A stretch of 64,000 bases of DNA, taken from NCBI GenBank assembly GCA_038501625.1, contig JAZAYU010000005.1:13355484-13419483 (forward strand). The letters are read 5' to 3'. The position numbers and the translations under genes are program-made. The notes beneath the pieces were generated by a model. The model ran no database searches. It saw only the letters and a program-made list of their open reading frames with translations, and had not been told where the DNA came from. The stretch's first letter is position 1. Every line of letters starts with the position of its first letter. This document shows, in pieces, positions 10,541-24,256 of the stretch. The DNA comes from Corbicula japonica (taxonomy: Eukaryota > Mollusca > Bivalvia > Venerida > Cyrenidae).

Positions 10541-11126
10541 GTTTTGCATTTCGAAATAATAATGATGTTATTATCCATTCACTTACGACACATACTCTGT
10601 GCATAAATGCTTCCATTTTGTCCATAATTTCATCTTAAATTTTAGTTCTTCAGGTGCGTTGCGTGTTTTTCGCGCAAAAGACGTTAAATAATAAAACATG
10701 ACGCAAATGCAAACATGCGATATGTATCATAACTAAGAACTACATAAAGCACGCTCACGTTATGTTTCGTTTTATAAAATAATTAATTGAAAAGTACGTG
10801 GTGCGTCCGTTATTAAATGCAACCCAATCCAGTATGATTTTGATTTATAAATCATTTATTTACTTTGAAAATATTATTTAATGATCCAAAGTATTCGTTT
10901 TCCAGTCATGCTATAATTCAAATAAATATCAAACGTATTAAATAGTGTTGTTGTCGACAGAATTTACCTGCACACTATATACTGCAAACACCAAGCTCTG
11001 ACAAGACAAAAAAAATGCCTTTATTTAATGAAATATATTTTTTTAATGTTTTTTCTTTCACCGAAACACGAAATTAGCGAATTATGTATACTATATTACA
11101 AAAGAAAGTCTGATCTTTGTTTCGGT

Positions 11127-11279
11127 TATTTTACATTATCTGCTTTCCTTAATGTCTGAATATTTGGTATTAAAATTGAGATTAGCTCATAGATAGTTTA
11201 ACTTTAGAATTTAAATGATCCTATCTCAATTTGAATATCAGATATTTAGGCATAAAGAAAAAAACAGTTAATGAAAAAT
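11127..11279. mobile_element. Foldback MITE family 2, diverged copy
   Basis: The arms resemble 25411-25548: TAATGTCTGAATATTTGGTA against ATATCAGATATTTAGGCATA, ending CAGTTAATGAAAAATG. Divergence between the arms shows an older insertion than the 25411 copy. Confidence 0.5.
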
Positions 11280-11872
11280 GATACTGAATCTGAATCTGAA
11301 GTAATACGTCGAAGTAACCAATACGGTCTTTTATTCAACGGGGTGGTGTGCGCATGTTATTTAGTCCAGAGATGTTATATTACGCTTGAAACTTTCAATT
11401 GTCAGCTGATTCGCGGTATTTAAAGTGTTCACTTTTACACTGTATCAGTTGAAAGCACTTTTTGTTGTTTTACACTTGGTTTGCGATGATGTTCTTGTGA
11501 ATTATGTATACTGTCTTCCAAAAGAAAGTTTGCTATACTAAAAGGTAATCTTAATAATTCATACTACTGGCCTTCAAAAGTCTTTGTTAATTTTAATCCC
11601 TGGTTAGTTAAACAACAGATCATTGTGTAATACAGAGTCTAAGGATGTAATGCAACTTTCAAATAATTATTCACCAACTGATGTTCAATTCATTTATGTA
11701 TTAAAACTGTACGTCGCAATAGTCAAAATATTTTAAGTTGAGTGAAAGAGTCTCAAGTTCGAAAACTGAAGAAAATTTCTCAAAACGTTACAAATGAAAT
11801 GTACATTCACTTACTACTCGAGATATTGTTGCAACTTGGCAAAAAATCTAACAAATGATGTTTAAATTTTTT

Positions 11873-12025
11873 TGTGTAAATATTGATTTGCACTCAATAA
11901 GCGGCGTGAACAGTAATATGCATTTCCCTGACTTCTTATGAGCAGGCTCAATTAAACCTTTAAGTCTGCAATATTCTAATATGTGTCGTGTTCGGTGGCT
12001 TTCAAAGTTCCTTTTATATCTATTA
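11873..12025 (+). repeat. Family B SINE, tail segment
   Basis: It reads TGTAAATATTGATTTGCACT, GGCGTGAACAGTAATATGC, AGCAGGCTCAATTAAAC and TCGTGTTCGGTGGCTTTCAA in the standard order. Confidence 0.7.
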
Positions 12026-12639
12026 ATATTTTTATCACATATTATGCGTGACTCCATGGTCTCAAGTTTCAGTTTTTATGATCTTGGGAACAAGTTTCCG
12101 AAAAGAGGGTGAAAATAAACAGAAGCAAATTTTGCTATGTGGTTCTTAGCCATTAGCTCAAATGAAAATTCCTAATCAGATAAGAATATTACGAACCAAA
12201 AGGTGAACTGGAAGGATAGATGTTGAAACCATCATGTGACCCATAATATTCAAACAAAGAAAATAATAAGACTAAGCATTTAAGTATGTCCTTATCATAA
12301 TAAGCACGTACGTCAAAAACAACCTTCAGTAAGAGAACACCAAAATTACTAATTATTATTTTCCTAACAAAGATACCAATTACAGGCGTAAAGGTTGGAT
12401 CATGTAAATGTCAAAAGGTACACAAGTACTGGCCAAACATTCACGCAAAAACTCAGGTACTTACCTAGTAACAAACTCAACTTAAAAAGTTCGAAGAAAC
12501 TTGTTATTATAATAATAATATAATAACAATGAAATGAAAATAAACTGTAAATTGAATGATCATCAAAACTGACTTGTTCTGATAGGAAATCTTGAACATA
12601 TCTCATAATTATGTTTGTGTGTATGTGTAAATATTTGTA

Positions 12640-12815
12640 AATTGTTGACGCACGTAGAATGAGAATATTTTGTAAGTCAATTGTTCACGCACATAGAATG
12701 ACAATATTTTATAAGTAAATAGTTCACACACGTAGATTGAGATTATTGTGTAAGTAAATTGTTTACGCACGTTGAATTAGATTATTGTTAAGTAAGTTGC
12801 TCACGCAATCGAAAT
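12640..12815 (+). repeat. Tandem array, 39-bp unit, about 5 copies
   Basis: CACGTAGAAT-like blocks fall at 12651, 12690, 12729, 12768 and about 12805, each preceded by TTGTT.ACGCA and followed by GA.AATATTTT.TAAGT. Confidence 0.8.
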
Positions 12816-14795
12816 TAGAACAACAAGTGACAAAAGCATAAATTATATAAACTGTTGGTTAATAAAAATATTGCCAAACAAGCACAAGAATTCTTTAATG
12901 CTAAAAATAAGTGAAGAAATTTAAATTTTAAATTTATTGCTACTCCAAAACATAAAAAATCTTCTTGTTAGATGCTTTGTATATCTGGTATTTCGGGGTC
13001 TTATATAGGCGTTCACTGTTGTCTTACTCTTTATATCTTTTTTAAAAGTCTCGGGAGCCACTTTTATTTATTTATTAATCGACAATGCTACACATATGAA
13101 CGTCCCTCTAATGATTGTTGAATATTCATCCATGCCACGCGAACTTGTCCGTTGGTTTCTGCCTCAGATAGAAAACACCTAGCCTACCTTTCAGGTATAT
13201 ATTAGAAGTATATATACTTATCGTGCTGCACGCCGTCATAGTCAAAAATATTTTATAATTAATAGAAATTTAGTACTGAAGTATATATTTTTTCATCAGT
13301 TTTATAAATACTTTCCTTCTGAATGTTACCATTAACAAATGATAACAACAATCCTTTACTAATTATCTCCTAAACACGTTATTTAAGCTGCCGTTGCTGC
13401 AAACTTCAAGGACGTGTTATCGCATTTAAAGAAACAAATTTAAAACTTCAAATAACGAAAATTTTCAAAAATAACTACTAAATTTCAGGTAATGTTTCCT
13501 TTTCAAAACAAAATATCACGTTCAGTTGTGGAGAATCGAAACAGCTAGAATCAAAGGTATACAAATTGTTCCACTCTACAGTTGATGTTACTTAACTTAA
13601 TATATTTGACCAAGAAGCTCATATTATTATGTATTTGACCAGAGAGAGGCCAGTGAGTTTAATTCATTTTAAGACAAGACTGATCTGCGTACCATGCTTA
13701 AAAGTTTACGTGTGGTCGGTCAAGGTGAGACCAGTAGTCAAAGGGAGACCAATAATATGTATTTACAAACTCTGTGTTTTTTTTTTTTTTTGGGGGGGGG
13801 GGGGGGGGGGCTGCAATTCCAGATATGCATGTTTTAAATAATTTTTGAATAATTTTTGAGCTCATATTTTAATATTTGATCGTCTACTCAAACATTTTTG
13901 GTAGTTTTAAATCAGAATATATGACTAACATTTTTTTTCTTCTTTTAAAAACAAAATATCATAAAACTACAATTTTTTTTTAAAACTTAAATCGATCAAT
14001 TGAGTTGTGTGCCTCAATATTAAAATTATGATTTTGAGTTGAGTGTAAAATCCAACTTATAATGATTTTTGCCCGTGCTTATTAATTTCTGTTTCCATAA
14101 CATTAATTTATATTTGTTTAGATTCGCATGATGAAACTAATTGTTCATCAGTTATTATTTTTTAAATTCAAAACGTTAATATGGGTCAATAACATCTTAT
14201 GTTTAATGAAAACACTAGAATGAGATAGTATTTCCTTCATTTTTGTTCTTTAAATGACTTTTCAGAAAATGTTTTGGATTTCTTATTTTTTCATTTAAAA
14301 CCAAGTCAATGTCTCAGTTGGTGATTGCAATAATAGCTTTAATGCACCATTCAGTTGCAGTGAACAAGTATTCCATTATCTAAAATGAAATAAAATATTT
14401 AATCTTTCCCAATAAAAAATCACGTTTTCTATTTTCGACAAAATCAAAGGCGATAAATACCGAGATTGGCTGATACAATTGAATTTTTCGTGAAGCGTTT
14501 CTGATAAGCCTCTTGGGCTTGTTTATCAATATAACTGTGATAATGCACAGGGCTGAAGTTTTCTCACAAATTCCAGGTAGTTAATGCGATTTTCTCGAGC
14601 GATACATTGTACTATTTTATAAATCTTTACTGTGGCATGGCATTATTGCATAAAATTGTGTTTTATGATTATTGATTTAAATTATGAATATTACTGTGAT
14701 ACGTTTTGTTTAAATAAATAATCAACTGGGAAAAATGGAATACCGTTGAAATAAGTTTTTTTGAAATAATTGTGATTCGAATTTTTTTATTAATT
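12816..14795. other. Non-coding AT-rich stretch upstream of the 14982 exon
   Basis: No coding exon is recognised. It contains a T15-G19 tract at 13777-13810, followed by a fragment (CTGCAATTCCAGATATGCAT) that may be the worn tail of a family A copy. Confidence 0.4.
13777..13810 (+). repeat. T15-G19 homopolymer block
   Basis: Fifteen T (13777-13791) directly followed by nineteen G (13792-13810). The G run could form a G-quadruplex. It is also the kind of tract where assembly length is unreliable. Confidence 0.9.
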
Positions 14796-14981
14796 TAATA
14801 CATTGATTTTATACTTACATGTAAACACACACCTAAATCATATAATTCACATCAGAAGGAAAATAATCATTATATATATATTTATTTATATCGGAAAACA
14901 TTTAATTTCATCCGTGTAATATTTGACCATTTTGAACAAATATATGTTATAAATAATATTGATCTAAACATTCAAACAAAA

Positions 14982-15635
14982 ATGCCTCTAACTGCACTGC
15001 AGAATGTTAGAATGATGTCACAAGAGCTACTTCAGATGCATGAAGCATTTTCTAAACAACCGCGGGAAACCATAACTGCTATGGACCCGTCGGGAAACAT
15101 CCTCATGGCTGTCCTAGAACAAACACTAGACAGCACAAATGAAATAAATATGGTTAAGGAAAAACCACTTAAAAATTTAAATGAAACTATTACTTACATA
15201 GATGAAACTGAGGTGCACCAAGCTGAAGAAAGGGAAGAACCGATGGAGGAGGTTGGAATTCCACAAGACAACACAGACGTGAATTCTGATATCAAAAGGA
15301 ATGTTGATACTAATGCCAACAAACCAGACGAAAACGCCGACGTTCACCTGAATTGTGATATCAAAACGACTGGTGGTGCTAATGACAACAAACCAGACGA
15401 AAACGCCGATGTTGACCTGTTCGAAGTGGTGGTAGACATATCCGAACCGCAGTCAGACGATGCACTGATAGATGATGAAGAGAAACGACGTTCGTTGGAT
15501 TTGCCAGGGGAGTTTGGCTCCCGGCGAGGATCGCGGTGGAGTGCTACAGTGCTTTTTCTCGCTTCTGAGGTTCAAATGATGGTCAACCTTGCCCATCTCT
15601 CTCCCCCGGAGGGTTTTCATATTGCTCCACCAAAG
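14982..15635 (+). CDS. Acidic hypothetical protein, first coding exon (218 codons), 3' incomplete
   Basis: The frame is open from about 14798, but the first ATG is at 14982 with A at -3 (aaaATGc). It runs to a donor AAAG|GTTAGT at 15635/15636, leaving phase 0. Without splicing it would add 12 residues and stop at 15672. The protein starts MPLTALQNVRMMSQELLQMH, is rich in Glu/Asp, and has an internal duplication: NKPDENADV occurs at about residues 112-120 and again at about 135-143. The last third is more basic and hydrophobic (GSRRGSRW, VLFLASEVQMMV). Coding-like GC and the longest non-repeat frame in the window support a real gene. No signal peptide or known domain is visible. I do not recognise the family, and no following exon was identified with confidence. 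Confidence 0.6.
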
Positions 15636-18569
15636 GTTAGTGTTCTTTTATGTGTATATGCGTGCGTTGCTTAGTGCGTCCGTGCGTTCGGGCGTTAATA
15701 AAGTAGTTAGGTAGTTTTTACCTGCCCATTACTTTAATATTCATTGTGCAGTTTTCTTTATATTTGGCATGAATGTTTTTTTAAGTCAGTGCATTTTTCG
15801 AGCTTTGCAAATCAACGTCTAACTAACATTTGTACACTAGTAAATGTATATGTACTGAGATTTTTAAGTAATCGATAATTCAGTCATGATTTTGTACCAG
15901 TTGTATTTTTTCGATTTTAAAGAGAAGCGGTTATCATTTCATTCGTTTTGCCCTTCTAAATAACACAGGTCATTTCTCTTTAAATGTCTTACAATCACTG
16001 GTTACTGAACTTGATCAATGTTGAATAAATAATAATTAATCTTGCTGACTAAAATTAAAGAAATCTTGAAAAGAATAATCTTGTTGACCAAAAATTAACT
16101 ACCAGACTTCTACATTATACCATTCAGGGTTGATGTGTTTTTCATTTCAGTGATTTTTTAAATAACAATAAACGCAGTTGTAACAGCAACATAGTTGTTT
16201 ACATTTAACGGTTAACTATCTGAAAAATTTTACAATTTGCTGTACCTGTATGACAGAATAAGCACAATTCGTGCTGTTCAGCTTAATGACGTCACTTTTG
16301 TGTCATGCTGATAACTTCCAAAAGATACCCTTCGTCATGCTTTCTATGGAATATTAAAACTACCGATAATTACATGTATTTTTACATTTTTATTTTTTAA
16401 ATAAAACTTTAAAATATTAAATTTAAGACTTTCACTGACCACATATTTCTTTGTTACAATGCCATGAAGTTTAAATTTCAATGCCTGTCTTTGTACTTGT
16501 ATTCTTAGGGGTCCATACTCTTTATTCTGTCATACGACCAATACTTTATGAAATCTTTATTATTATGTTGTTGTTTTGTTTGCTTTTTCTGGTTGAAATG
16601 TAAGTATTTTTAAGAAATTTTAGTTATGGAAGACGAATATTTAACTTAATTCGCCATAAAACTGTGTGATTGCTGTGATGTCATTACCGGCTATGGTAAA
16701 CTTATTAAAATTTATTTCTCTGATTAAAGAAAATAGATTAAGACCCACGTAAGAATACGTAAAAATGTCGTGTTAGCGCGCACCAAAACATTTCCTATAG
16801 TTATCCTAATAAAACCAATTCAAATTTCTAGAAAACATAGTTAACAATTGCGATGGAGCAATAGCGGACAATTGCATTTTTACCGAACATGTTGTACATT
16901 TTTGATAGAGAAGTCTTTGGCTCTGAAATTAGATAATCGCATACCAACTTGCCATAATGATCGCCCTGATCATTATAAATGTCTTGATAAGCCTATTTCA
17001 TTTTTGTTATCTTTATATAATACCTGGAACAACAAGAAAACTGACTTTTACGTGAATAACAGATTCGATTCACATATGCTTATACATTATGATATTATAG
17101 TGAAGTTTAATTTCTTATACCGCCCTTACATATTTCTGGTTCTACTTCATGGTTTCAACTGAACCAACAAGATGATATCACATTTCGGCGACTTTTCGAA
17201 GAGTTTTGCGATTTTTAAGTGTATTTTTATCTACGAACTTTTCCTATTAAATGATGTTAAGTTTAATATATTCATGCAAACTATTAACTATTAAGCATAA
17301 CATTGAACTATTAAGCATAAAATAATAGCGAGACACTTCTTCTAAGCGAATTCTAAGTAGTCTTGCAAACGTAGAAGGTTCCAGTGCATGTTTAACATTC
17401 CGAAAATACATAAAAATGAAACAATGCAGAAAAGAATAACGAAATGGGGAACGTCACCGGAAAGTGTATCTTCGGATATTTAATTGACATTTTAGTTGTA
17501 ACTATAACGGATAGAATTTACACTATTTTATTGCTTTCCCATAATTTATTTGCAATTTCATTACCAATCTTGACTGTATAATGATATTTTACAGCGACAT
17601 TCATACAGTTTAGTATGCAATATCATAATTTAAGCATTAATCTTAATTAATCCTTGACATGTAACAAAATTCTCCTCTCAAATATTTTTAATAAAAAATT
17701 TAAAATATTAAAGTTATTGGAAAAATGTTAAAAATATTAAATATGTTAAAGTGTTACATGTGGGTAACTTTGTAAAAAATTGTAATTATTTATCAACCAC
17801 TCTGTGGTTTGAGGTATTCTATCAGCTAGAACGCTTAAGATTTGATAAAGTTTTATTACACCTATATGACGCCTCCTTATCTTCCCCACACGCTATTAAT
17901 ATCTTATATTTTGCTTAATCGATATATTATTTTATGTTTGATATAATTAAAGATAAGGCTATTTGGAAAGCACTGCAAGGCATTTCCTTGCTGGATACCC
18001 AGTAAAGAAGCTAATATTTCAAATACTGAACGTTTTATTGAAATTTCAAACCATCAAAATCACGTAAAGCAGGTGTGCGTTCGTACATAATTTTATGTCT
18101 GTTTCTATTTTTATTTTAAGAAACGTCACGGCACGACTTAGATATAACATGTAATTTGAAGAAAAAGAAATAACGAAAAGAAAGCCTCTGGACATTTTGA
18201 GTTGGGTATGGTTGCTTTTTGGCTTCCAAACTTGAATGTAAAATGTTTGCCTGTTATGTGTATAAACTAGTAGAACAATATTTTTATATTCATTTGGGAC
18301 GAAATTCGCTCCTAGTTATTTTATAGTAGTGCAATTAAGAATAACCTCAACTGTGACATTGAAAGAATTTACCCTGAACACTGAATGTGATGCTTTTTGA
18401 CTGCATACTTTTATTCTCATTGAAAAAGGTGTCAGCAACGTGTATTGCACAATAACACGTATATTTTTTTTCCTTTTAAGTAACGAGTTTTCTTGCATGT
18501 TAAAAGGCAAATATTAAAATATTTTACGATATTGCTACTATAAATTGAAATACACTCTTAGAGTTTTGA
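15636..18569. other. Intron or intergenic sequence after the acidic exon
   Basis: No further exon was found. A pair of inverted 16-17 base blocks, TGTATGACAGAATAAG near 16247 and CTTTATTCTGTCATACG near 16524, may bound an undescribed foldback element. A 104-codon frame at 16848 has no supporting features. Confidence 0.35.
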
Positions 18570-18767
18570 AATGCCTTTGCTTTGCCACTTACCGTTCCAA
18601 GGCGGTAACACCAAGGGTTCTCTATGTCGTTAATTGTTTGTGGCGTCTTATTTGAATTGACATACTTATAACAACATGCTCTCTTAACCTCTCTTCTTTT
18701 TTCGCTGCGTGGGGAGGCTGTGTTTTGTGAGTGTGGCGATTCCTGATATGCATATTTTACTTTTTTC
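18570..18767 (+). mobile_element. Family A interspersed repeat, 3' two thirds
   Basis: It runs from TTGCCACTTACCGTTCCAAG through GTTAATTGTTTGTGGCGTCT to the tail CGTGGGGAGGCTGTGTTTTG and CTGATATGCATATTTTAC. Confidence 0.75.
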
Positions 18768-19469
18768 ACAAATCAAAAATAACAGATCCTTAGGGAATCC
18801 TTTGTCTCTGGATGATATCCAAAGCGATATGTTTCTTGTCGATACTTTCTTTAACAGTTAAGTTGAAAACACATTATTTGAATGGTAATAACGACATTTA
18901 GAACCAGAATACCATTCACCATGGCCACATCAGATTCTGTTTTTGCTCAAACACGAGGACAAGGAGTGCGAAGAAATGATCTGCATAGATGTTTGCATTC
19001 ACAGTTGGCAAACGATAACACTTTTGGTGTTTTTGCACTAGACTGCATTATTGTTACTGGCTTATTGTTAACAAAGATGCATTCTCTAGCTGTTAAATTT
19101 GTGTCATACGTAAAAATAAACATACCAATATACACCGGCAGCGTTTTGGGGGTAATTGCTGCAATTGGTCTATAATCATATTACCTACAATCTCTAACAA
19201 TAACCTTTTTTTTATTGAAACTTGATTTTTATTTAATTATTCTTACGCAGTTGTTTCAATTTGGTGAACACAAATTTCCAATTTGGTTATGCAGACTTTG
19301 TGCATATTGCATGGCATTTGTATTGAGGGTGGCATTTTTCTTATTAATGAGATCCTTACTTAATTTACAGGTACTTTTTAAGCCTATTGATTTTACGTAA
19401 GTTATTTTAGAGTTTTTTTTTCACTGTAAAGTATTTCTGCTGCAATCATATTCCATTGAGCACAATATT

Positions 19470-19635
19470 AATGTTGTGAAAATTTCGAGTTGCGCTCAAC
19501 CCAAGGATAACAGGCGCGAAAAGTAATAATAATTTCCATAACTGCCAATGAATATACTCAGTCAAACCGAGCCTGTAATATTTTGATATTTGTCGTGTTT
19601 GGTGGCTTTCAAAGATCCCCATTTTCATCTATTTC
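19470..19635 (+). repeat. Family B SINE, tail segment
   Basis: It contains GAGTTGCGCTCAACCCAAGG, AAAGTAATAATAATTTCCAT, TCAAACCGAGCCTGTAATAT and TCGTGTTTGGTGGCTTTCAA. Confidence 0.7.
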
Positions 19636-22020
19636 AATATGAGAATCTCGATCATTAATAAGGTTTAGTAATTGTAAGGTTTTATGGATTCAAACAAAAA
19701 AATATACATAAAATTCGACAAACATGCAAACATGGGTGAATATCCGCCAGGAAGAATAATAGCTAAATTATCTGGTCGACGCACAGGCTGCCAGAGAAAC
19801 TTCTGGTGTTAAAAACGCGCCACCAAGTGGCTCGAAGTTGAATACCCGCTTCATGTGGGTTCTTTCTATTAACAAAACATGAATTCCATGAAGATTTTAT
19901 TCTTTCTATTAACAAAAGTAGAATTCCAAGAAGGTTTTTACAAACTAACGAAATGATTGGAATATGCCTGTTAAAGAGATAGATAATTAAGGTAATATAT
20001 CGTTGGAAATAAACGTAATTGATGTAGAACAATTATTCGTTGTTGGTAAGAACAAACACTTAACTAATTTACGAACTATCAGGCTGATTAATTTACTAAG
20101 AGGGGTTGTCAGAATATAATGCAACTTGCATACCCGTCTTTAAATTGGTAAGTGCACAGACATTACATGAATTCCTATTATCAGCATGACATTTTTTTCT
20201 AGCAGTTTTGACAATGTTTCATTTACCTTAGACATAACTCGAGGACTTTGTTGAACCCCTAAATTGTACCGTTTTATGATTACATCCAAGTTTTATTTGA
20301 AAATAGCAACCTCGTTTTAAATGATTCAAATTTGGCTCTATAACTTGCCTAATACCATGTTCATAATGTAAAACACAGTAAACTTTTTCGTTAGGTGTAA
20401 GGCAGAGACGTTTCCATACAGAAACAAAGAAACAAAACCTTTATAAGCGTAACAATTGTTAAGGATTGCATCTGTAATGTTAAATGTCATTCGTTATAAT
20501 TATTATTGTGAACTGGAAAAACTACTTAACTGTTAATTACAAAAAACCTAGTTTGCTTCTTGAAGGATGTCATATATATATTGAGGAAAATTAAAGTAAA
20601 CAGCAATTTACGTTTTTATTTCAATGAGAACGAGATAAATACAATTTAGTTACATTCTAAATTGACAACTTACACGGTTGAAACGAACAATGATGACTGT
20701 TGGTGGAAGATTTAATTGTTTATACACAGGTGAGCCAGGAACTATAGTGCAACTGAACTATAATGAATGGTTTTGTTGATAACGTAACGCTAGATAAATA
20801 TGTCGTATAAACTATTCATATTCAATATCAATATTTTGAATGTTTATCCCTCCTACACATTCCCCAAAACCAACAAAAACAACTACTACACATAAGAAAG
20901 AAACAATAGTACAAGCTCTGTGTCTTCAATTGCAATCACAGTGACTGTATTAGAACCATGATATTGATGAAGACACGATGTGAAGTCGATCAAATACTTT
21001 TTGTTTAATGTTTAGTGTTTTGATATTATTAAAAGTCTTGTAAGAGATTCCATTATTTAATATGAAAAACGAAAAAGAACATTCATATTTCACAATTAAT
21101 GTAGGAAAAGAAAACAGTTAAATTTGACTTAAAATACAATGTGAAAAGGTTTATAACATATAAAATTAGTGCTTAGTGCAAACAAAAATTATCAATACGT
21201 ATTGCCGGGCAACATAGTCTGCTGTACTCAAGATGTTACAATGATACAATAAATTTGGAATGCAACATATGATTTTAACAACTACAATGACTGCTTAACT
21301 CAGTGGAAAGTTTCGTGGGATGAACCGCAAAAAACCCCCACAAAATTAATGTCGACAACTAACTTAATGTCACACTGAATTATGTTTACCTGGAAAATGA
21401 AATTGTTAATTGCATTTCACAAATGTCAGTGATAATAAGAAAAAAGTAAATTTGAAATATAAATATGTTTCGACATTAAGTGACATTTTACTAGGACAGG
21501 GATGGCAACTGGGCATGTTTCGTAAGAAACCAATGTCGTTTTTCGTCTTTTAAGACATCTTGTATGTATCTCATTAAGCGACATCCGATACAGTTCGTGG
21601 CAGATTTTTCATTGATTTTGATCATTACGTTCGTTAGGTAATTAGAAGTAAAAGCACCCTGCATTTCTTTATCCCTTGATGCAGTGTTTTTATGTCAAAT
21701 AATTGGAGAAATTGGGCCCCATTCCCCCCTCAAAATAGTATATATTTTTCCCCACGTCCAATAAAAAATTCCCCCTTTGCTGGAGTCTGTTACGGACGGT
21801 TCGATTTGTTCCGCTAATGTGTAATAGCGTGATAGTGAAAATGAAAGTGAAGATGATAATTCTTAATTTTTCTGATGCAAGAAAAATCAACCCCCCCTTC
21901 CCTCCAAAAGTTATAAAAAACACTGATATGTGAAGCCTTTTACATACATACACAATAGTTTGTCCCTTTTTATAACGAATATCAGGAAAATGTCACATTT
22001 AGAAAAGACGGCAATATCAC
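19636..22020. other. Spacer without recognised genes
   Basis: AT-rich with short chance frames. TTAATGTCGACAACTAACTTAATGTCAC near 21350 is partly inverted by CGACATTAAGTGACA near 21470. No other structure was noticed. Confidence 0.3.
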
Positions 22021-22089
22021 ATAGCCATATCACAAAGCCATAGCTTAAGGGACAATATATTGCTACACCGCTTAATCACACTACATAGT

Positions 22090-22640
22090 CACACTTCATA
22101 GCCACATCACATAGACACACTACATAACCACATCACATAACCTCACCACATTGCCACACTACATAACCACATAACATAACCTCACCACATTGCCACACAA
22201 CATAACCACACCACATTGCCACACAACATAACAACACCACATTGCCACACTACATAACCACAACACATTGCCACACAACATAACCACACCACATTGCCAC
22301 ACAACATAACCACACCACATTGCCACACAACATAACCGCACCACATTGCCACACAACATAACCGCACCACATTGCCACACTACATAACCACACCACATTG
22401 CCACACTACAGAACCACACAACATAACCATACCTCATAAAAACAACACAACATAGTCACTCTACATAACAACATAACATAACAATACCACACAGCCACAC
22501 TACATACCTTAGTAAACATGCACACCACATCCTCCCTTCATAGCAACAATACATAATCATACTTATTACACAATAACACCACATTGCAACAATACGTAGC
22601 CATAGTAAATAGTCACACCTGATAACTGCACCACAAAGCC
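22090..22640 (+). repeat. Minisatellite, 26-bp unit, about 10 good copies with degenerate flanks
   Basis: The unit is CACATTGCCACACAACATAA followed by CCACAC. Copies from about 22187 to 22420 are nearly identical, with CTACAT and CCGCAC variants. Decayed copies extend to about 22640 on the right and 22030 on the left. Because 26 is not a multiple of three, the overlapping open frames on the - strand are by-products. Confidence 0.9.
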
Positions 22641-23369
22641 AATTAATAAGTAAGATGATAGGGAACATATTACAAATATCACAAGTTTTATAATTTTGGA
22701 TTTAACAGACAATTAACAAAAACTCAAAAAGAGAACCGGCTGTGTTACAGCCTGTCAAGAAAAAATTGAAGTTATCCGATTTAACTTGATTTTTCCGGGT
22801 TTTTTTTTAACATTGCGCTTGTTCGGTTTGTACACAGCTGTGTACCACGGTAGGTTTTTGTCCTGCAATATATAATGGCAAACTTGACGTTTTTCGCTTC
22901 CAGTTGACAGGTTGATACGATGCACTCCAATAAATGGCATGCTCCACAAAATGTTATCTCGTCTTTGAGGTAATTTCCTGGTTTAGTTATGTTTCTTGCC
23001 CAGATTCTAGTTCACTCTGCACATCTGGAAATTTCTTCTTGTTGTAACCAGTTACACAGGAGTGTGTGATAAAAGTCATTGTTATTGCTAAAGATTAGTG
23101 CAACACGTACAGTCACGTACTGCATCTGTTGATCTTCAGGAATAAACCAAGGTTTCATTGAATTGGAGAAAAAATGTTCTCTATATAATTACTTATGAAA
23201 ACAAAAACCACACATATATTTAATTCAAATACAATAAAACACATAAGCGAGAGATCATTCATCATTTAGTAGATACGTGCACGAGTATCTTATGAACGCT
23301 TCTTATATACAACTATTGCTGTGCTTTTGAACAGAAATTGATTCTATCATGTAACCTTAATTCATATCT

Positions 23370-23955
23370 ATCGACCTTACGGTTACCGCACTGGTTCTCA
23401 TTTTTTTTAATAAATTATATTATAAAGTGGATAGTTTTATTTTACCAATTAAAGATAGAATTATATTTCACCGAGCGATCACCGGCTTTGGTATATTTAA
23501 GAGTCGCATTAACACGAGGAGTGAAAATACATTGTGCCGGAGTTAACAAGTAGATTTCTATTTTACACTCGTGAAAATACCAATTTTATGGTTTTTATGC
23601 TTTTAATCTACATTTTACAAGATTTTGACAGGAAAAATACGCTGGGAACGGCGCAAAAAAGTTTTGTTTATGACGTAGAGTCATGACGTCATACATTCAA
23701 TACTTGAACACGTTTCTAAACTCATTCGAAATATTTTGCGCATATGGGTCACAAAGTGAAAAGAATGAAAACAAAAATGATAATCCACAGCTTTAAACAG
23801 TGTTATATCTTTTTTGCGACTAAGATATTCCACAATTCTTTGAAAAGCATAAACTATTTTTTTGCGATTCTATTCTCTAACTTCTTTGTGAGTTGTGTTA
23901 GGAGGCTATATTTTCGCAAGGTGATTCTCCCTCAAACATATATTTCACTTGTTTT
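23370..23955 (+). mobile_element. Possible split family A copy (23370-23430 and 23886-23955)
   Basis: The left part has CCTTACGGTTACCGCACTGG followed by TTCTCAT. The right part has TAGGAGGCTATATTTTCGCA ... ATATATTTCAC. About 455 bases of unrelated sequence lie between. Similarity of the right part is weak. Confidence 0.3.
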
Positions 23956-24159
23956 GCTAATAAAAACAATTCTCTTATTAAACTTACTTTTGTATCAGTG
24001 TGTGTTTGTTTTCACTGTTTAATTCGTGTTTTTCAAGAAATATCTTATCTGCTGAGAAATCGCGATGGAATTCCTTCATGCACGTTTCAGAGTTAAAATT
24101 CTTGAATAAAGAAGATCGGAGAAATAATTTGTTTTGCATCTATGAATGAAAATAAAATT

Positions 24160-24256
24160 TATAATGAAAGCCACCGAACATGTCAAAAATGAATATGTTG
24201 CAAGCTCGGCTAGAGTCTGTTCATGGTCTGTAATGGAAATGCATATTACTACGCCA
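24160..24256 (-). repeat. Family B SINE, tail fragment, reversed
   Basis: On the + strand it reads AAAGCCACCGAACATGTC, GCAAGCTCGGCTAGAGTCTG and GGAAATGCATATTACTACGC, the reverse of the family tail. Confidence 0.65.

Noticed and set aside
18882..19175. 97-codon + strand frame with hydrophobic end
   Set aside because: A - strand frame overlaps it, no recognised family, and codon use looks random.
22159..22437. Overlapping - strand frames rich in CGNVVWLC-like repeats
   Set aside because: By-product of the 26-bp minisatellite, read in shifting frames.
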